This document shows, in pieces, positions 20,048-20,075 of a stretch of 20,075 nt of DNA. A program made the translations under genes and the position numbers. The first letter of the stretch is position 1; every line of letters starts with the position of its first letter. This stretch comes from Symbiodinium natans (lineage: Eukaryota; Sar; Dinophyceae; Suessiales; Symbiodiniaceae): the NCBI GenBank assembly GCA_905221605.1, contig CAJNDS010001400.1, positions 1 to 20,075 on the forward strand, in the 5' to 3' direction. A model generated the notes under the pieces. The model saw only the letters and a list, made by a program, of their open reading frames with translations. It did not search any database and had not been told where the DNA came from.

Positions 20048-20075
20048 AGAGAGACTGAGAGTGAGAGAGAGAGAG
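20048..20075 (+). repeat. GA dinucleotide repeat at window end
   Basis: GAGAGA-type repeat beginning about 20048 and running off the window. If the preceding gene has a GT donor at 19994, this would be inside its intron. Confidence 0.7.

Overview
The window looks like nuclear DNA of a dinoflagellate, probably a Suessiales or Symbiodiniaceae type alga. Four things point there. Recognisable genes lie on one strand. They are split by short introns (about 63-100 bases) whose best reading-frame-preserving 5' ends are mostly GC or GA rather than GT, with AG|G at most 3' ends. There is a cytosine-5 DNA methyltransferase, a family abundant in these algae. Repeat content is extreme, including degenerate TTTAGGG telomere-type tracts. 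No spliced-leader sequence, rRNA, tRNA, CRISPR array or intact retroelement was recognised. The organism call is an inference.

Layout: 1-7.3 kb is repeat-rich and essentially gene-poor. It holds a 34-bp dispersed repeat, long AGT microsatellites, a GGGAGT tract able to form G-quadruplexes, a 10-bp minisatellite, four copies of a ~115-bp satellite, an ~31-bp CTCT-rich array, an 11/19-bp GC-rich minisatellite, an array of ~29-bp units and an AT-rich block. One weak, probably decayed gene region lies at 4.8-5.3 kb. At 7.7-7.87 kb there is an array of small hairpins whose stems covary. Telomere-like TTTAGGG DNA follows at 8.0-8.5 kb.

7.3-20 kb is the gene-bearing part. Gene A (8574-10039) encodes a Pro/Ala-rich protein with a helical middle and a basic tail. 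Gene B (10926-13511, nine exons) encodes a Pro/Ala/Gln-rich protein with a ~0.45-kb AGT microsatellite in intron 3. After a long imperfect hairpin (13845-13955) come two ~343-bp tandem repeats with short GC palindromes (14.2-15.1 kb). Then come a four-exon C5 cytosine methyltransferase (15428-17029), a GGTTCG repeat cluster, a small uncertain ORF, and a large exon (from 18038) for a ~650-residue protein with a possible RNase-H/DDE-like C-terminal part. That last gene may continue past the window.

The most unusual signal is an octamer, GGYCCNTC. It occurs about 60 times on the + strand between 7.3 and 20 kb, in all three reading frames and mostly in exons. I found none on the opposite strand and none in the first 7.3 kb. 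It behaves like a sense-strand, exon-associated DNA or RNA word rather than a peptide motif. The genes show no obvious shared pathway. The methyltransferase may modify DNA and the last protein may be of mobile-element origin, but a functional link is not shown by the sequence.
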